Counted from the stretch's first letter, positions 25,576 through 33,948 are shown. The stretch: 46,496 bases of DNA from DASUPK01 sp963747425 (GCA_963747425.1 CAVVFJ010000004.1:1-46496); one strand, 5' to 3'. The notes: generated by a model not told the origin, from the sequence alone. Made by a program: numbers and translations.

Positions 25576-27212
25576 TGGCCTCGCATCCCTACGCCATCAC
25601 GCTCGACGTCGGCTCCAGCCTCGCCAACAAGACCGGCAGCTGGCGGACCGAGCGCGCCCAGTACGTCGACCGGCTGCCCCCGTGCAACCACGCCTGCCCC
25701 GCCGGCGAGAACTGCCAGGCCTGGCTGTACGAGGCCGAGGACGGCGGCGAGGGCTACGAGCGCGCCTGGCACAAGATCGTTGAGGACAACCCTTTCCCCG
25801 CGATCATGGGGCGCGTCTGTTACCACCCCTGCGAGTCCTCCTGCAACCGCGGCGAGCTCGACGAGGCCGTCGGCATCCACTCGGTCGAGCGCTTCATCGG
25901 CGACGAGGCGATCAAGCAGGGCTGGTCCTTCGATCCGCCCGCCGAGTCCTCCGGCAAGCGTGTGCTGGTCGTCGGCGCCGGGCCCTCCGGGCTGTCCGCC
26001 GCCTACCACCTGCGCCGCCTCGGCCACGAGGTGACGATCCACGAAGCCGGCCCGATGGCCGGCGGCATGATGCGCTTCGGCATCCCGACCTACCGGCTGC
26101 CCCGTGACGTCCTCGACGCCGAGGTCGAGCGGATCCTGGCGATGGGCGTGGAGCTCGAGCTGAACAAGAAGGTCACGGACATCGAGGAGGCGATGACCGA
26201 CGGCGGCTTCGACGCGGCCTTCCTGGCCGTCGGCGCCCACATCGGCAAGCACGCCGACATTCCCGCCGGCGAGGCGGCGCGGATCCTCGACGCGGTGTCC
26301 GTCCTCGAGTCCATGGAGTCCGACGAGAAGCCGCTGCTGGGCCGCAGGGTCGTCGTCTACGGCGGCGGCAACACCGCGATGGACGCGGCCCGCACCGCGA
26401 AGCGGCTCGGCGCCACCGACGCGGTGGTCGTCTACCGGCGCAACCGCGACAAGATGCCCGCCCACGAGTTCGAGGTCGCCGAGGCCGAGGAGGAGGGCGT
26501 GATGATGCGCTGGCTCGAGACCATCAAGCAGGTCGATGGCCACACCATCACGGTGGAGAAGATGGAGCTCGACGAGACCGGCTTCCCGCAGCCCACAGGC
26601 GACGTAGAGGAACTTCAGGCCGACTCGGTGATCCTGGCGCTCGGCCAGGAGGCGGACCTCTCACTGCTCGACGGCGTCTCGGGCATCGAGATCGAGGACG
26701 GCGTCGTCCAGGTCGAGCCGAACATGATGACCGGGCACCCGGGAGTCTTCGCCGGCGGCGACATGGTCCCCGCCGAGCGGACCGTCACCGTCGGCGTCGG
26801 GCACGGCAAGAAGGCGGCCCGCAACATCGACGGCTGGCTGCGCGGCGAGAGCTACGACCCGCCGCCGAAGCACGAGGTCGTCAGCTTCGACCAGCTCAAC
26901 ACCTGGTACTACGCCGACGCGCCGATGACCGTCCAGCCCCAGCTCGAGGCGGCGCGCCGGAGCTCCACCTTCGACGAGGTCGTCGGCGGGCTCGACGACT
27001 CCAACGCTCTCTATGAGGCGCGGCGCTGCATGTCTTGCGGCAACTGCTTCAGCTGCGACAACTGCTACGGCGTCTGCCCCGACAACGCCGTGATCAAGCT
27101 CGGCCAGCCCGGCGAGCTCTACGAGATCGACCTGGACTTCTGCAAGGGCTGCGGCCTCTGCGTCAAGGAGTGCCCCTGCGGGGCGATCGAGATGGTCCCC
27201 GAGAAGATCTGA
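25575..27212 (+). CDS. GltD-like flavoprotein fused to 2[4Fe-4S] ferredoxin domain
   Basis: The 545-residue protein is the electron-transfer partner of the oxidoreductase. An N-terminal Fe-S domain has PPCNHACPAGENCQAW and GRVCYHPCESSCNRGELDE. It is followed by two Rossmann folds: FAD in VLVVGAGPSGLSAAYHLRRL and NAD(P)H in VVVYGGGNTAMDAARTAKRL. Then VFAGGDMVPAERTVTVGVGH closes the flavin site. The C-terminal 70 residues are a two-cluster ferredoxin: CMSCGNCFSCDNCYGVCPD and FCKGCGLCVKECPCGAIEM. The core resembles the small subunit of glutamate synthase. The domain set would let the enzyme exchange electrons between NAD(P)H and the thiamine enzyme without free ferredoxin. The ATG overlaps the previous TGA. 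Confidence 0.9.
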   Translation: MASHPYAITLDVGSSLANKTGSWRTERAQYVDRLPPCNHACPAGENCQAWLYEAEDGGEGYERAWHKIVEDNPFPAIMGRVCYHPCESSCNRGELDEAVGIHSVERFIGDEAIKQGWSFDPPAESSGKRVLVVGAGPSGLSAAYHLRRLGHEVTIHEAGPMAGGMMRFGIPTYRLPRDVLDAEVERILAMGVELELNKKVTDIEEAMTDGGFDAAFLAVGAHIGKHADIPAGEAARILDAVSVLESMESDEKPLLGRRVVVYGGGNTAMDAARTAKRLGATDAVVVYRRNRDKMPAHEFEVAEAEEEGVMMRWLETIKQVDGHTITVEKMELDETGFPQPTGDVEELQADSVILALGQEADLSLLDGVSGIEIEDGVVQVEPNMMTGHPGVFAGGDMVPAERTVTVGVGHGKKAARNIDGWLRGESYDPPPKHEVVSFDQLNTWYYADAPMTVQPQLEAARRSSTFDEVVGGLDDSNALYEARRCMSCGNCFSCDNCYGVCPDNAVIKLGQPGELYEIDLDFCKGCGLCVKECPCGAIEMVPEKI

Positions 27213-27224
27213 GAGGCTGAGCAA

Positions 27225-27470
27225 GTGGAGATGAGAGAGACATTCGCGAGATTCCGGGTGGCGTTCTGGGTCTTCGCCGCGGGTGTCATCGGCCTCTACC
27301 TGTACGGGCTGATCTGGGGGGCCTACAGCCCGCTCGAGCTCGGGGCGCTCAGCTTCGTCTGCGTCGGCCTGCTCGTCCTCTTCGTGTTCCACGAGATCCG
27401 CCTCCGCATCGAGCTCCACAGGCACCCCCGGGAGGTCGACCACACCGACAAGGAGCGCCGCGGCTTCTGA
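27225..27470 (+). CDS. Small two-helix membrane protein, function unknown
   Basis: This is an 81-residue protein with two hydrophobic helices (VAFWVFAAGVIGLYLYGLIW and LGALSFVCVGLLVLFVFHEI) and a charged C-terminus ending HTDKERRGF. GTG at 27225 follows the flavoprotein stop by 12 bases, so it is the last gene of that operon. I recognise no family. Its position suggests a membrane link for the oxidoreductase complex, but nothing in its residues proves it. Confidence 0.6.
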   Translation: MEMRETFARFRVAFWVFAAGVIGLYLYGLIWGAYSPLELGALSFVCVGLLVLFVFHEIRLRIELHRHPREVDHTDKERRGF

Positions 27471-27471
27471 C

Positions 27472-27678
27472 CTAGGGGTAGACGGTCTCGCCGGTCTCCG
27501 AGTCGATCACCTCGATCGCGAGGGCGGGACAGGCCTTCGCGGCCTTCAGGATCTCCTTGTCCGACCCCTCGCCGATCACCTCCGCGGTATCGCCCAACGC
27601 GAAGACCCCGGGGGCGATGTCGACGCAATCACCGTGCGCGCTGCACGCGCTCCGGTCCACCTTTGGTATGTAGCTCAT
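27472..27678 (-). CDS. Small ferredoxin (3Fe-4S type)
   Basis: This is a 68-residue ferredoxin with the first cluster pattern ACSAHGDCVDIAP and the last Cys in KAACPALAIEVID-like sequence (AKACPALAIEV). Only three cluster cysteines are seen (C-x5-C...C-P), as in the [3Fe-4S] ferredoxins that serve cytochromes P450 and similar oxidases in actinobacteria. It is encoded directly after the FAD reductase, with an ATGA overlap. It most likely carries electrons to or from that reductase. It is the final gene of the ApbE/ferric-reductase operon and is convergent with the small membrane protein gene. Confidence 0.85.
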   Translation of the reverse strand: MSYIPKVDRSACSAHGDCVDIAPGVFALGDTAEVIGEGSDKEILKAAKACPALAIEVIDSETGETVYP

Positions 27679-28860
27679 CGTTTCTCCTTTTCGCTGGATT
27701 CGCTGGCAAAAGCTCGGTCGATCTCCTTCCGGATCCGCGCGAAGGCGCGCGGCTCGTCGACGGTGAGGACGCCGACGGGACGCCCCTGCCGGGTGTAGGC
27801 GACGGAGAAGCGGCGGTCGGCGGGTCGACCCTCGATCGTGATCTCGTCGGCCAGATCGGCGTGGCCGAAGTACTGGATGCGTATCCCGTACTGGTCGCTC
27901 CAGAAGCTCGGCAGTGGCCCCGCCTGCGGCCGCTCACCGACGATGGCCCGCGCGACGTCCGCGCCCTGTCGCGCCGCCGAGTCCCAGTGCTCGCTGCGCC
28001 GGTGGGTGCCGAGGCGATGATCGAAGCTGATGGCGACGTCGCCCGCCGCGAAGACGTGTGGAACCTGCGTTCGCCCGGCACCGTCGGTGATCACTCCGTC
28101 CGTTCCGAGTGGGCTTCCCTTCAGCCAGCCCGAGTCGGGAGCGACACCGATGCCGACCACGACCGCGTCGCAGGCGAGGGTCCCGCCGCCGCTCAGCTCC
28201 AGCTCCTCCACCGAGCCGTTGCCGCGAGCTCCCTCCAGCTTCGTCGAGAGCCTGACGTCGACCCCCTGGTCGGTGTGCATTCCCATCAGGGTCCGGCCGA
28301 TCCGCTCGCCCAGAACCGCCCCGAGCGGAGCCGGGAGCGCCTCGACGATCGTCACCTCGGCGCCTGCCGCGCGAGCGGTCGACGCGACCTCCTGGCCGAT
28401 GAAGCCCGCTCCGACGATGGCGAGCCTGACCCCCTTGCGGAGCTCGGGCCGCAGCCTCCGCGCGTCGGCGATGGTCCGCAGGTAGTGAACGTTCGAGTAG
28501 CCCTCGAGCTGGGGAAGGATCGCGCGGTGCGCTGCCCGTGGCGATGACCAGGTCCTCATAGGCCAGCTCGCCGCCGTCGTCGAGCCGCACCCGGCGGCGC
28601 CTGGCATCGAGCCCCACGGCGCGGCGGAAGACCAGATCCACCCGCTGGTCCGCGTACCAGCGCGCCGGGCGGAAGCCGACCTCGGACTCGTCCAGCTCGC
28701 CGGCGAGCAGCTCCTTGGAGAGCGGCGGCCGGTCGTACGGCAGCTCGGCCTCGCCGCACACCATCGCGACCCGGCCCTCGTAGCCGCGCGCCCGCAGCGT
28801 CTCCAGGCAGCGCTGGGAGGCCAGGCCCCCGCCGACGATCAGGACGCCGTCGCCCCTCAT
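27675..28860 (-). CDS. FAD-dependent ferredoxin/rubredoxin-type reductase (one frameshift)
   Basis: It belongs to the NAD(P)H:ferredoxin/rubredoxin reductase family. The FAD motif VLIVGGGLASQRCLETLRA leads to LPYDRPPLSKELLAGE, a signature of putidaredoxin-reductase-like enzymes. The second Rossmann fold is VRLAIVGAGFIGQEVASTAR, then ALPAPLGAVLG. The FAD closure is THVFAAGDVAI-like (VPHVFAAGDVAISFDHRLG), with HWDSAARQGADVARAI after it. The frame changes near 28530, after the strand YEDLVIATGS. The ATG at 28860 overlaps the end of the ferric-reductase-like gene. It would feed NAD(P)H electrons to the adjacent ferredoxin and, by inference, to the membrane haem protein. Confidence 0.85.
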
Positions 28861-29529
28861 GCGACCGCCGGCTCCTCGATCTCGCGGCGGCGATGCCGCG
28901 GCGGGATCTCGACGTCGGGCGGAAGCTCGCGGCCGCTGCCCTCGATCGCCCCGCGGCGGGCGCCGGCCTTCCTCGCGCGGGCTCGTCCCCGGCCGGATCC
29001 CCTGGACGACGCGCGCCGCGAAGAGGACGGCGACGATCGGGATGCTGGCCACCACTGGCCAGAAGAGCCAGGGGCTCGAGGCGTCCGTTCCGGCGCCCAG
29101 CGTATGCATGACCCCGAGGGCGTAGACGACGATCGTCGCCTTGTGGGCACGCCGCCAGAGGCGGGGGCCGATGTGGCGGCGCGCGTAGAAGCTCAGTCCG
29201 AGCAGCGCGGCGAGCCAGCCGGCCGTGATCCCGAAGCCGACCCAGAGCGTCTTGTAGGCCATCACGAAGGGGATCGCGATCCCCGCGGGGCCGGGGTTGA
29301 GCCAGGGGTCGCCGAGAAGCGTGAGCCCGTGCACCGCGATCGCCACCAGCCCGGTGACCGCGGTCTGTTCGTGGATCGCGCTCAGGACGCGCCCGGCGCC
29401 CGGCCTGCGGGAGAGCTTGCCGGCCATCGTCAGGCCCAGGACGACCGAGATCGTCACCAGCCCGAGCGCGACCACGCCCGAGGCTCGGCTGGCAAGCCAC
29501 CAGACATGCTGGGTCAGAGCCTGGCTCAT
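28857..29529 (-). CDS. Ferric-reductase-like transmembrane haem protein (one frameshift)
   Basis: About six transmembrane helices are visible in the first 185 residues. They include GVVALGLVTISVVLGLTMAG, VTGLVAIAVHGLTLLG, VGFGITAGWLAALLGLSFYA, ATIVVYALGVMHTLGAG and LFWPVVASIPIVAVLFAARV. Conserved His residues lie in IHEQT, VHGLTLLGD, RRAHKATIV and VMHTLGAG. They are spaced on facing helices as in the ferric reductase-like domain (PF01794) that binds two b-haems. No FAD or NAD domain is attached; those are supplied by the next gene. The C-terminal tail is soluble and charged (DVEIPPRHRRREIEE) and is reached after a frame change near 28990. It overlaps apbE (ATGA). Confidence 0.8.
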
Positions 29530-30530
29530 CGCCGGACACCACCCGCGGTCGCCGGGACGGCGCGAAGTCCGAGGCTTCGCCGGCCGACGAGCTTGGCGCT
29601 CACCGGCCCGACGAGCTCGACCTCGCCGGTCTCGTCCACGAGCATCCCGCCGCGTTCGGCGAGCAGCTCGCGAGCGGCCTTCGGGCCGCTCAGCAGGGCC
29701 GCCTTGGAGAGGGTCTCGGCCTCGAGGGCGTCGGCCCCGAGGGCGGTCACGCCGACGAGACCGGTCCAGGCGGGCTCGCCGGTGCTCGGGTCGAGAAGGT
29801 GATGGGCGAAGGAGCCGTCGTCGCGGCGCCAGACGCGGGTGTCGATGCCGGAGCTCGCGATTCCGCCCGTGGACACGTAGAAGATCGCCGCTGCCTCGCC
29901 GTCGACCGGATGGCGGGCGTGGATTGGAAACGGGTCGAGCTGGAGGGCGAAGCCCCCGACGCGCACGTCGCCGCCGCAGTCGACCACGTAGCGGGAATAG
30001 CCCCGCAGCCGCTCGGCGAGGAGATCGGCCGCCAGCCCCTTGCCGCTGCCGCCCGTGTCGAAGCCGACGCCGGGCGGGCGACGGATGGTGCCCGCCTCGT
30101 CGTCGACCTCGATCAGCCGCCATTCCGCCGTGCGGCGCGGGCGCGCGGGACGGCGCTCCGGGGCGAGTGCGAGGGCGTCCGCGAGCGGAACCGGCTCCTC
30201 GCCGGCTCGCGACTGCGAGTAGCCCGCGGCGACGATCGCGTCGAGCAGGGTCGGATCGACCAGGCCGCCCGTCCTCTCCGCCGCCCACAGGCCCGCCCGG
30301 ACCGCGTCGCGAAGAAGCGGCGAGGCGGAGACCTCGGGCCGCGGATCCTCGTTCAGCGAGGTCAACTCGCTGTCGGCGCGAAAGCGCGACAGGGCAGCCT
30401 CGAAGTCCGCGATGAACGCCCGGCTGCGCTCGGCCGCGTCGCTGGCCGGCGGCGAGCCCGGCAGGGGCTCGCCGACGAGCACCCGGACCTCGCAGCCCAT
30501 CGCGTCGAAGCTGAGGTCGTGGAGGGTCAT
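29526..30530 (-). CDS. apbE: FAD:protein FMN transferase (ApbE)
   Basis: ApbE attaches FMN from FAD to a Thr or Ser of exported redox proteins. The 334-residue protein is intact. It has DLSFDAMGCEVRVLV, FEAALSRFRADSELTSLNED, then GVGFDTGGSGKGLAADLLAE, the FAD-binding segment. RYVVDCGGDVRVGG follows, and STGGIASSGIDTRVWRRDDG and AHHLLDPSTGEPAWTGLVGV complete the metal and adenine site. No signal peptide or lipobox is seen, so this ApbE may act in the cytoplasm or before export. It is preceded by small anchored proteins and followed by the haem protein, a typical setting for flavinylation-based electron transfer. Confidence 0.92.
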   Translation of the reverse strand: MTLHDLSFDAMGCEVRVLVGEPLPGSPPASDAAERSRAFIADFEAALSRFRADSELTSLNEDPRPEVSASPLLRDAVRAGLWAAERTGGLVDPTLLDAIVAAGYSQSRAGEEPVPLADALALAPERRPARPRRTAEWRLIEVDDEAGTIRRPPGVGFDTGGSGKGLAADLLAERLRGYSRYVVDCGGDVRVGGFALQLDPFPIHARHPVDGEAAAIFYVSTGGIASSGIDTRVWRRDDGSFAHHLLDPSTGEPAWTGLVGVTALGADALEAETLSKAALLSGPKAARELLAERGGMLVDETGEVELVGPVSAKLVGRRSLGLRAVPATAGGVRR

Positions 30531-30836
30531 GACGAGGAGGTCGTCACCGGTGCCGGCGCGGCGACCGATCCGGACGACGAGTGGCTGGAGGTGGAGCCGC
30601 CGACGGTGCCGCCGCTCGCCGGGATCACCTTGGTGATGATCAGCTTCTTCGCGGGCCTGACTGGTCTGTGGGTGCGCCGGCCGCCACGCCGGACCCGACG
30701 GCCGGGTCCCTTCCCGAGCTCAGCTGGAAGGCCAGGAACTCGAAGGCGACGCCGAAGACGGCGAGCGCCGCCAGCACCGTCGGCAGCGGACGCGGCTTGC
30801 GCGGGCGGGTGCCCGCCTCTGGGCGCTCATGGGCGC
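30527..30836 (-). CDS. Small anchored protein C (one frameshift, uncertain start)
   Basis: On the minus strand before apbE a reading frame encodes PRKPRPLPTVLAALAVFGVA, FEFLAFQLSSGRDPAV and GVAAGAPTDQSGP. After a single-base frame change near 30650 it continues KKLIITKVIPASGGTVGGS and a Ser-rich tail PVTTSSS, whose TGA overlaps the apbE ATG. It therefore has one membrane segment and a short exported tail with ten or more Ser residues. The start is unclear: a 10-bp tandem repeat (TGAGCGCCCA twice) lies at the expected start and may hide the error. It has no recognised domain. It belongs to the same run as proteins A and B. Confidence 0.55.
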
Positions 30837-31100
30837 TCAGTCATCCTGGCCGCCCTGGCCGACCTTGGTGCTGCGCGGCAGCACCTGCGAGGCCGGCACG
30901 TTGATCGCCTGTGAGCTCGTGGCTCCGCTGGCGCCGGTGGTCACCTGGGGGAGCCCGGCGCGCCCTGGGTGTGGGCCGCGGTCGGAGCCACCGTGATCGG
31001 CGTCTTGGCCGGCGGGGTTCGAGGACATCGCATAGCCACCGAGTCCGCCGAGGCCGAAGACGACCGCCGCAACCGCGAGCTTTGTTCTGAAGTCCTTCAC
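30837..31100 (-). CDS. Small anchored protein B with flavinylation-like motif (two frameshifts)
   Basis: GTG at 31100, eight bases after GGAG, gives KDFRTKLAVAAVVFGLGGLG, GYAMSSNPA, almost the same N-terminus as protein A (a signal anchor with GLGGLGGYAMS). Two frame changes, near 31010 and 30950, cancel out. The joined middle is KTPITVAPTAAHTQGAPGS. The exported tail then reads QVTTGASGATSSQAINVPAS and ends VGQGGQDD. TGASGAT fits the loose ApbE acceptor pattern [ST]GA[ST]xx[ST], and SGATSSQAI also resembles the SGAT-x-S-S of FMN-binding domains. There is no FMN-binding domain of normal length (the whole protein is about 87 residues). Whether it carries flavin is an inference from motif and context. 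Confidence 0.6.
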   Translation of the reverse strand: MKDFRTKLAVAAVVFGLGGLGGYAMSSNPAGQDADHGGSDRGPHPGRAGLPQVTTGASGATSSQAINVPASQVLPRSTKVGQGGQDD

Positions 31101-31204
31101 CGCATCTGCTCCTTTGATCGTGCTGTTACGGGAATTGTGCGGAGCACCCCTCAAGCGGCAGTGGAACTCCGGGTTAGGGTTTGGGAAGGGTTGGCGGGAC
31201 GCGC

Positions 31205-31685
31205 TCAGTCGTCCCCGCCCTCCTTCTCGCCGCCGCCTTGCCCTCGCCGCCGCCCGCGCCGCCGGCGGCGCCGCCGCTCGATCCGGTCGAGACGGGTGGC
31301 TGGCTGGAGCCGCCGCCCGACGAGCCGCTGCTGCCGGTGTTGACCGGCTTGTGGTTGCTGCCGCCGGAGTGGCTCGACGATCCGCTGCTGCCGGTGTGCA
31401 CGGGCCGGCCCGCTGCTCGATCCCGAGGACGTGGAGCCGCTCGAGCCGGTGGAGACCGGCTCGGAGGCGCAGAGCCTGCCTGCTGGCCGCCCGTGCCTGC
31501 TGGACGGCCTTCGGCGTCGGCTTCGGCTTCTTCGCGTGAATGGTCCGCCGGACGACCTTGGTGCCCTCCGCGAGCACCCCACTGCTGTCCTGCGAGTTCT
31601 TGTTTTGGCTCATCGCGTAGCCGCCCAGGCCACCCAGGCCCAGGGCCAGCGCGAACGTGGCGATCTTGATCCTCAGGTTCCGCAC
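31205..31685 (-). CDS. Small anchored repeat protein A (several frameshifts)
   Basis: The N-terminus RNLRIKIATFALALGLGGLG, GYAMSQNKNSQ is a signal anchor nearly identical to protein B. A basic stretch (RRTIHAKKPKPTPKAVQQAR) follows. The exported tail, joined across frame changes near 31475, 31405 and 31240, has four repeats: EPVSTGSSGS, GPVHTGSSGS, KPVNTGSSGS and PPVSTGSSGG (nucleotides about 31460 to 31280). The protein ends with GGGEKEGGDD. The GTG at 31685 is the only start that keeps the anchor. It is the first gene of the operon and faces the two-component genes. I know no family of this form; low-complexity cell-wall linkers are the alternative. Confidence 0.6.
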
Positions 31686-31828
31686 CTGTCCACTCCTAAC
31701 GTCCGTTGACGGGAAACCGGATTCTCAGAAGCGCGGGGCAAGGGCCCGGGGAGCGGCAGGTAAAGAGAAGGGAAGGGATGTCCCCGGAGAGCCGGCGGCG
31801 GTGCGGATACGGCGCTACATTGGCTCGC
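31686..31828. promoter_or_regulatory. Divergent promoter region between protein A and the response regulator
   Basis: These 143 bases separate the minus-strand operon (start 31685) from the plus-strand two-component genes (start 31829). A partial inverted repeat is visible (CGTCCGTTGACG near 31700). This region would be the natural site for the adjacent response regulator to act on both transcripts. No promoter hexamers stand out to me. Confidence 0.4.
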
Positions 31829-32545
31829 ATGCCCGGCTCACAGGCCTCGCGGCGGATTCTGTTCGTCGAGGACGAGGCCGCCATCTACGAGCCTTTCTCC
31901 AAGGCCCTGCGCCGCAACGGATTCGAACCGGTGATCGCGCGCACCGCCGCCGAGGCCGTGAGCTCGGCCGAGCAGATGGAACCCGATCTGGTCCTGCTCG
32001 ACCTCAACCTGCCGGACGGGGACGGGTCCGACGTCTGCCGGACGCTGCGCAAGAGCTCCGACGTCCCGATCGTCATGCTGACCGCGCGGGGCACGGAGAT
32101 GGACCGCGTCCTGGGCCTCGAGCTCGGCGCGGACGACTACGTGGTGAAGCCGTTCAGCTCCCGCGAGCTGATCTCGAGGATCCGCGCCGTCCTGCGGCGA
32201 GCGCGCTCGGACTCCCAGGCCCCGGCGGAGCCGATCGAGGTCGGCCCGCTGCGCATCGACCCCGGCGCCCGCTCGGTGCTGCTCTCCGGCGAGCCCGTGA
32301 AGCTCGCGCGCAGGGAGTTCGACCTGCTGGCCGAGCTGGCGCGCAACGCCGGCCAGGTGGTCACCCGCGAGGACCTGATGTCCCGCGTCTGGGACGTCAA
32401 CTGGTTCGGCTCCACCAAGACGCTCGACGTCCACATCCGGACGCTCCGCCGCAAGCTGGGAGACGACAGCGCGAATCCACGCTTCATCGAGACGCTGCGC
32501 GGGGTCGGCTTCCGCCTGCTCACGCCCGAGGACGGTTCGCCGTAA
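31829..32545 (+). CDS. OmpR/PhoB-family response regulator
   Basis: This is a complete regulator of 238 residues. The acidic residues are Glu14 and Asp15 (FVEDEAAI), the phosphoacceptor is Asp58 in LVLLDLNLPDGDG, and Lys is in DDYVVKPFSSREL. The winged helix has RREFDLLAELARNAGQVVTR, the recognition helix TKTLDVHIRTLRRKLGDD and the hairpin ETLRGVGFRLL. It resembles RegX3-type regulators. The ATG at 31829 gives a leader of eight residues; upstream in-frame codons are not supported by a ribosome site. It is divergent from the ApbE operon, which it may control. Confidence 0.9.
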   Translation: MPGSQASRRILFVEDEAAIYEPFSKALRRNGFEPVIARTAAEAVSSAEQMEPDLVLLDLNLPDGDGSDVCRTLRKSSDVPIVMLTARGTEMDRVLGLELGADDYVVKPFSSRELISRIRAVLRRARSDSQAPAEPIEVGPLRIDPGARSVLLSGEPVKLARREFDLLAELARNAGQVVTREDLMSRVWDVNWFGSTKTLDVHIRTLRRKLGDDSANPRFIETLRGVGFRLLTPEDGSP

Positions 32546-32559
32546 GCCTTCGGCTCGGA

Positions 32560-33948
32560 TTGACGATCGCGGTGGCGTACCTGCTGCTGCTCGCGCTGAT
32601 CGCCTTCGGCGTGCCGCTCGGCGTCAGCCTCGGCAAGCGGGTCGACTCGGAGGTGCGGTCACAGGCCAGGAGCCAGGCGGAGGTCGTCGCGGCGAGCGCT
32701 CCCGAGCTGGTGGAGCACTCCCAGAAAGCCACTCTCCAGCGCCTGGTGGTCCGCTCCGCCGAGGCGCAGCGCGGCCGCGTGATCGTGGTCGACGCCAAGG
32801 GGACGGTCATCGCCGACAGCGGCATCCCCGCCGAGATCGGCGTCGACTACGCCTCCCGCCCCGAGGTCGCGGCGGCGCTCAACGGCCAGACCTCCCAGGA
32901 GGTCCGTCGGAGCAACACGCTCGGCGAGGACCTGCTCGCCACCGCCGTGCCCATCCTGCAGAGAGGCCGGCCGATCGGCGCCGTTCGCGTGACCCAGAGC
33001 AACTCGGCGGTCAGCGACGCCACCCACTCGGCGATAGTCCGCCTGGTCGGCCTCGGGGCGATCGTGCTCCTGCTCGGAGGGCTCGCCGGAGCCCTGATCG
33101 CACGGGAGACGTCCAGGCCGATCGGGCGCCTGGAGCGAGCCGCACAGCAGGTCGAGGGAGGCGACCTGAGCACCCGGGCGACGGTCGAGGGGAGCAGCGA
33201 GCAGCGCGCCCTGGCGCGCTCCTTCAACAGCATGACCGAGAGGCTCGAGCGCCTGCTGGGAAGCCAGCGAGATTTCGTAGCCGACGCCTCGCACCAGCTC
33301 CGGACCCCGCTGACTGGCATTCGCCTGCAGCTCGAGGAGCTCCGCGATGAGGTCTCGTCCGGCGATCCGCGGGCCGCGGAGCTTGACGCCGCGCTCAAGG
33401 AGGTCGACCGGCTGGCCAGCATCGTCAACGAGCTGCTCATCCTGAGCCGGGCGGGCGAGCGGGAGATGCCCGCCGAGCTGATCAACGTCGAGGCGGGTGT
33501 GGACCAGGCGGTGACCCGCTGGCGAAAGGCCGCGCGCGATGCGGACATCGAGCTGACCCACGCTCGGAACGGCGGCGCCCCGAGCTGCGTCTGCGCCCGC
33601 TCGGACTTCGATCGCGTCCTCGACTCCGTGATCGAGAACGCGGTGCTCTACTCGCCGCCGCACTCCGAGGTCAGCGTGGTGACGACGCCCGAGCGGATCG
33701 AAGTCCTCGATCATGGGCCCGGGCTGGAGCCCGGTGAGGAGGAGATGGTCTTCGAGCGGTTCCATCGCGGCCGGGCCGGCCGCCACGGCCGCCCGGGGAC
33801 CGGGCTCGGTCTCTCGATCGCACGGGAGCTCGCCGCGGCCTGGGGCGGCGAGGTCACGATCGCCAATCGGGAGGGCGGCGGCGCCCGGGCGGTAATCGCC
33901 CTCCCGCCGCAAGGGGATGCCGGCGATCTCGGAGGCGCCACGAGATGA
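32560..33948 (+). CDS. HAMP-domain sensor histidine kinase
   Basis: Membrane helices (LTIAVAYLLLLALIAFGVPL and LVGLGAIVLLLGGLAGALIA) flank an exported sensor domain of about 130 residues. The HAMP linker is RPIGRLERAAQQVEGGDLST. The phosphoacceptor box is FVADASHQLRTPLTGIRLQL. The ATPase has N box RVLDSVIENAVLYSPPH, G1 EVLDHGPGLEPG, F FERFHRG and G2 PGTGLGLSIARELA. The reading frame is open upstream to the regulator stop. There, GTA sits where a GTG would give the usual GTGA overlap, so a one-base error is likely. TTG at 32560 is the first legal start codon. Its 3' end overlaps the small protein D gene. Confidence 0.88.
   Translation: MTIAVAYLLLLALIAFGVPLGVSLGKRVDSEVRSQARSQAEVVAASAPELVEHSQKATLQRLVVRSAEAQRGRVIVVDAKGTVIADSGIPAEIGVDYASRPEVAAALNGQTSQEVRRSNTLGEDLLATAVPILQRGRPIGAVRVTQSNSAVSDATHSAIVRLVGLGAIVLLLGGLAGALIARETSRPIGRLERAAQQVEGGDLSTRATVEGSSEQRALARSFNSMTERLERLLGSQRDFVADASHQLRTPLTGIRLQLEELRDEVSSGDPRAAELDAALKEVDRLASIVNELLILSRAGEREMPAELINVEAGVDQAVTRWRKAARDADIELTHARNGGAPSCVCARSDFDRVLDSVIENAVLYSPPHSEVSVVTTPERIEVLDHGPGLEPGEEEMVFERFHRGRAGRHGRPGTGLGLSIARELAAAWGGEVTIANREGGGARAVIALPPQGDAGDLGGATR

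Noticed and set aside
31280..31460. A possible CRISPR or minisatellite array because of the repeated CCGCTGCTGCCGGTG-type pattern.
   Set aside because: Units are short and irregularly spaced and the repeat is better explained by PVxTGSSG codons in the minus-strand protein; there are no cas genes.
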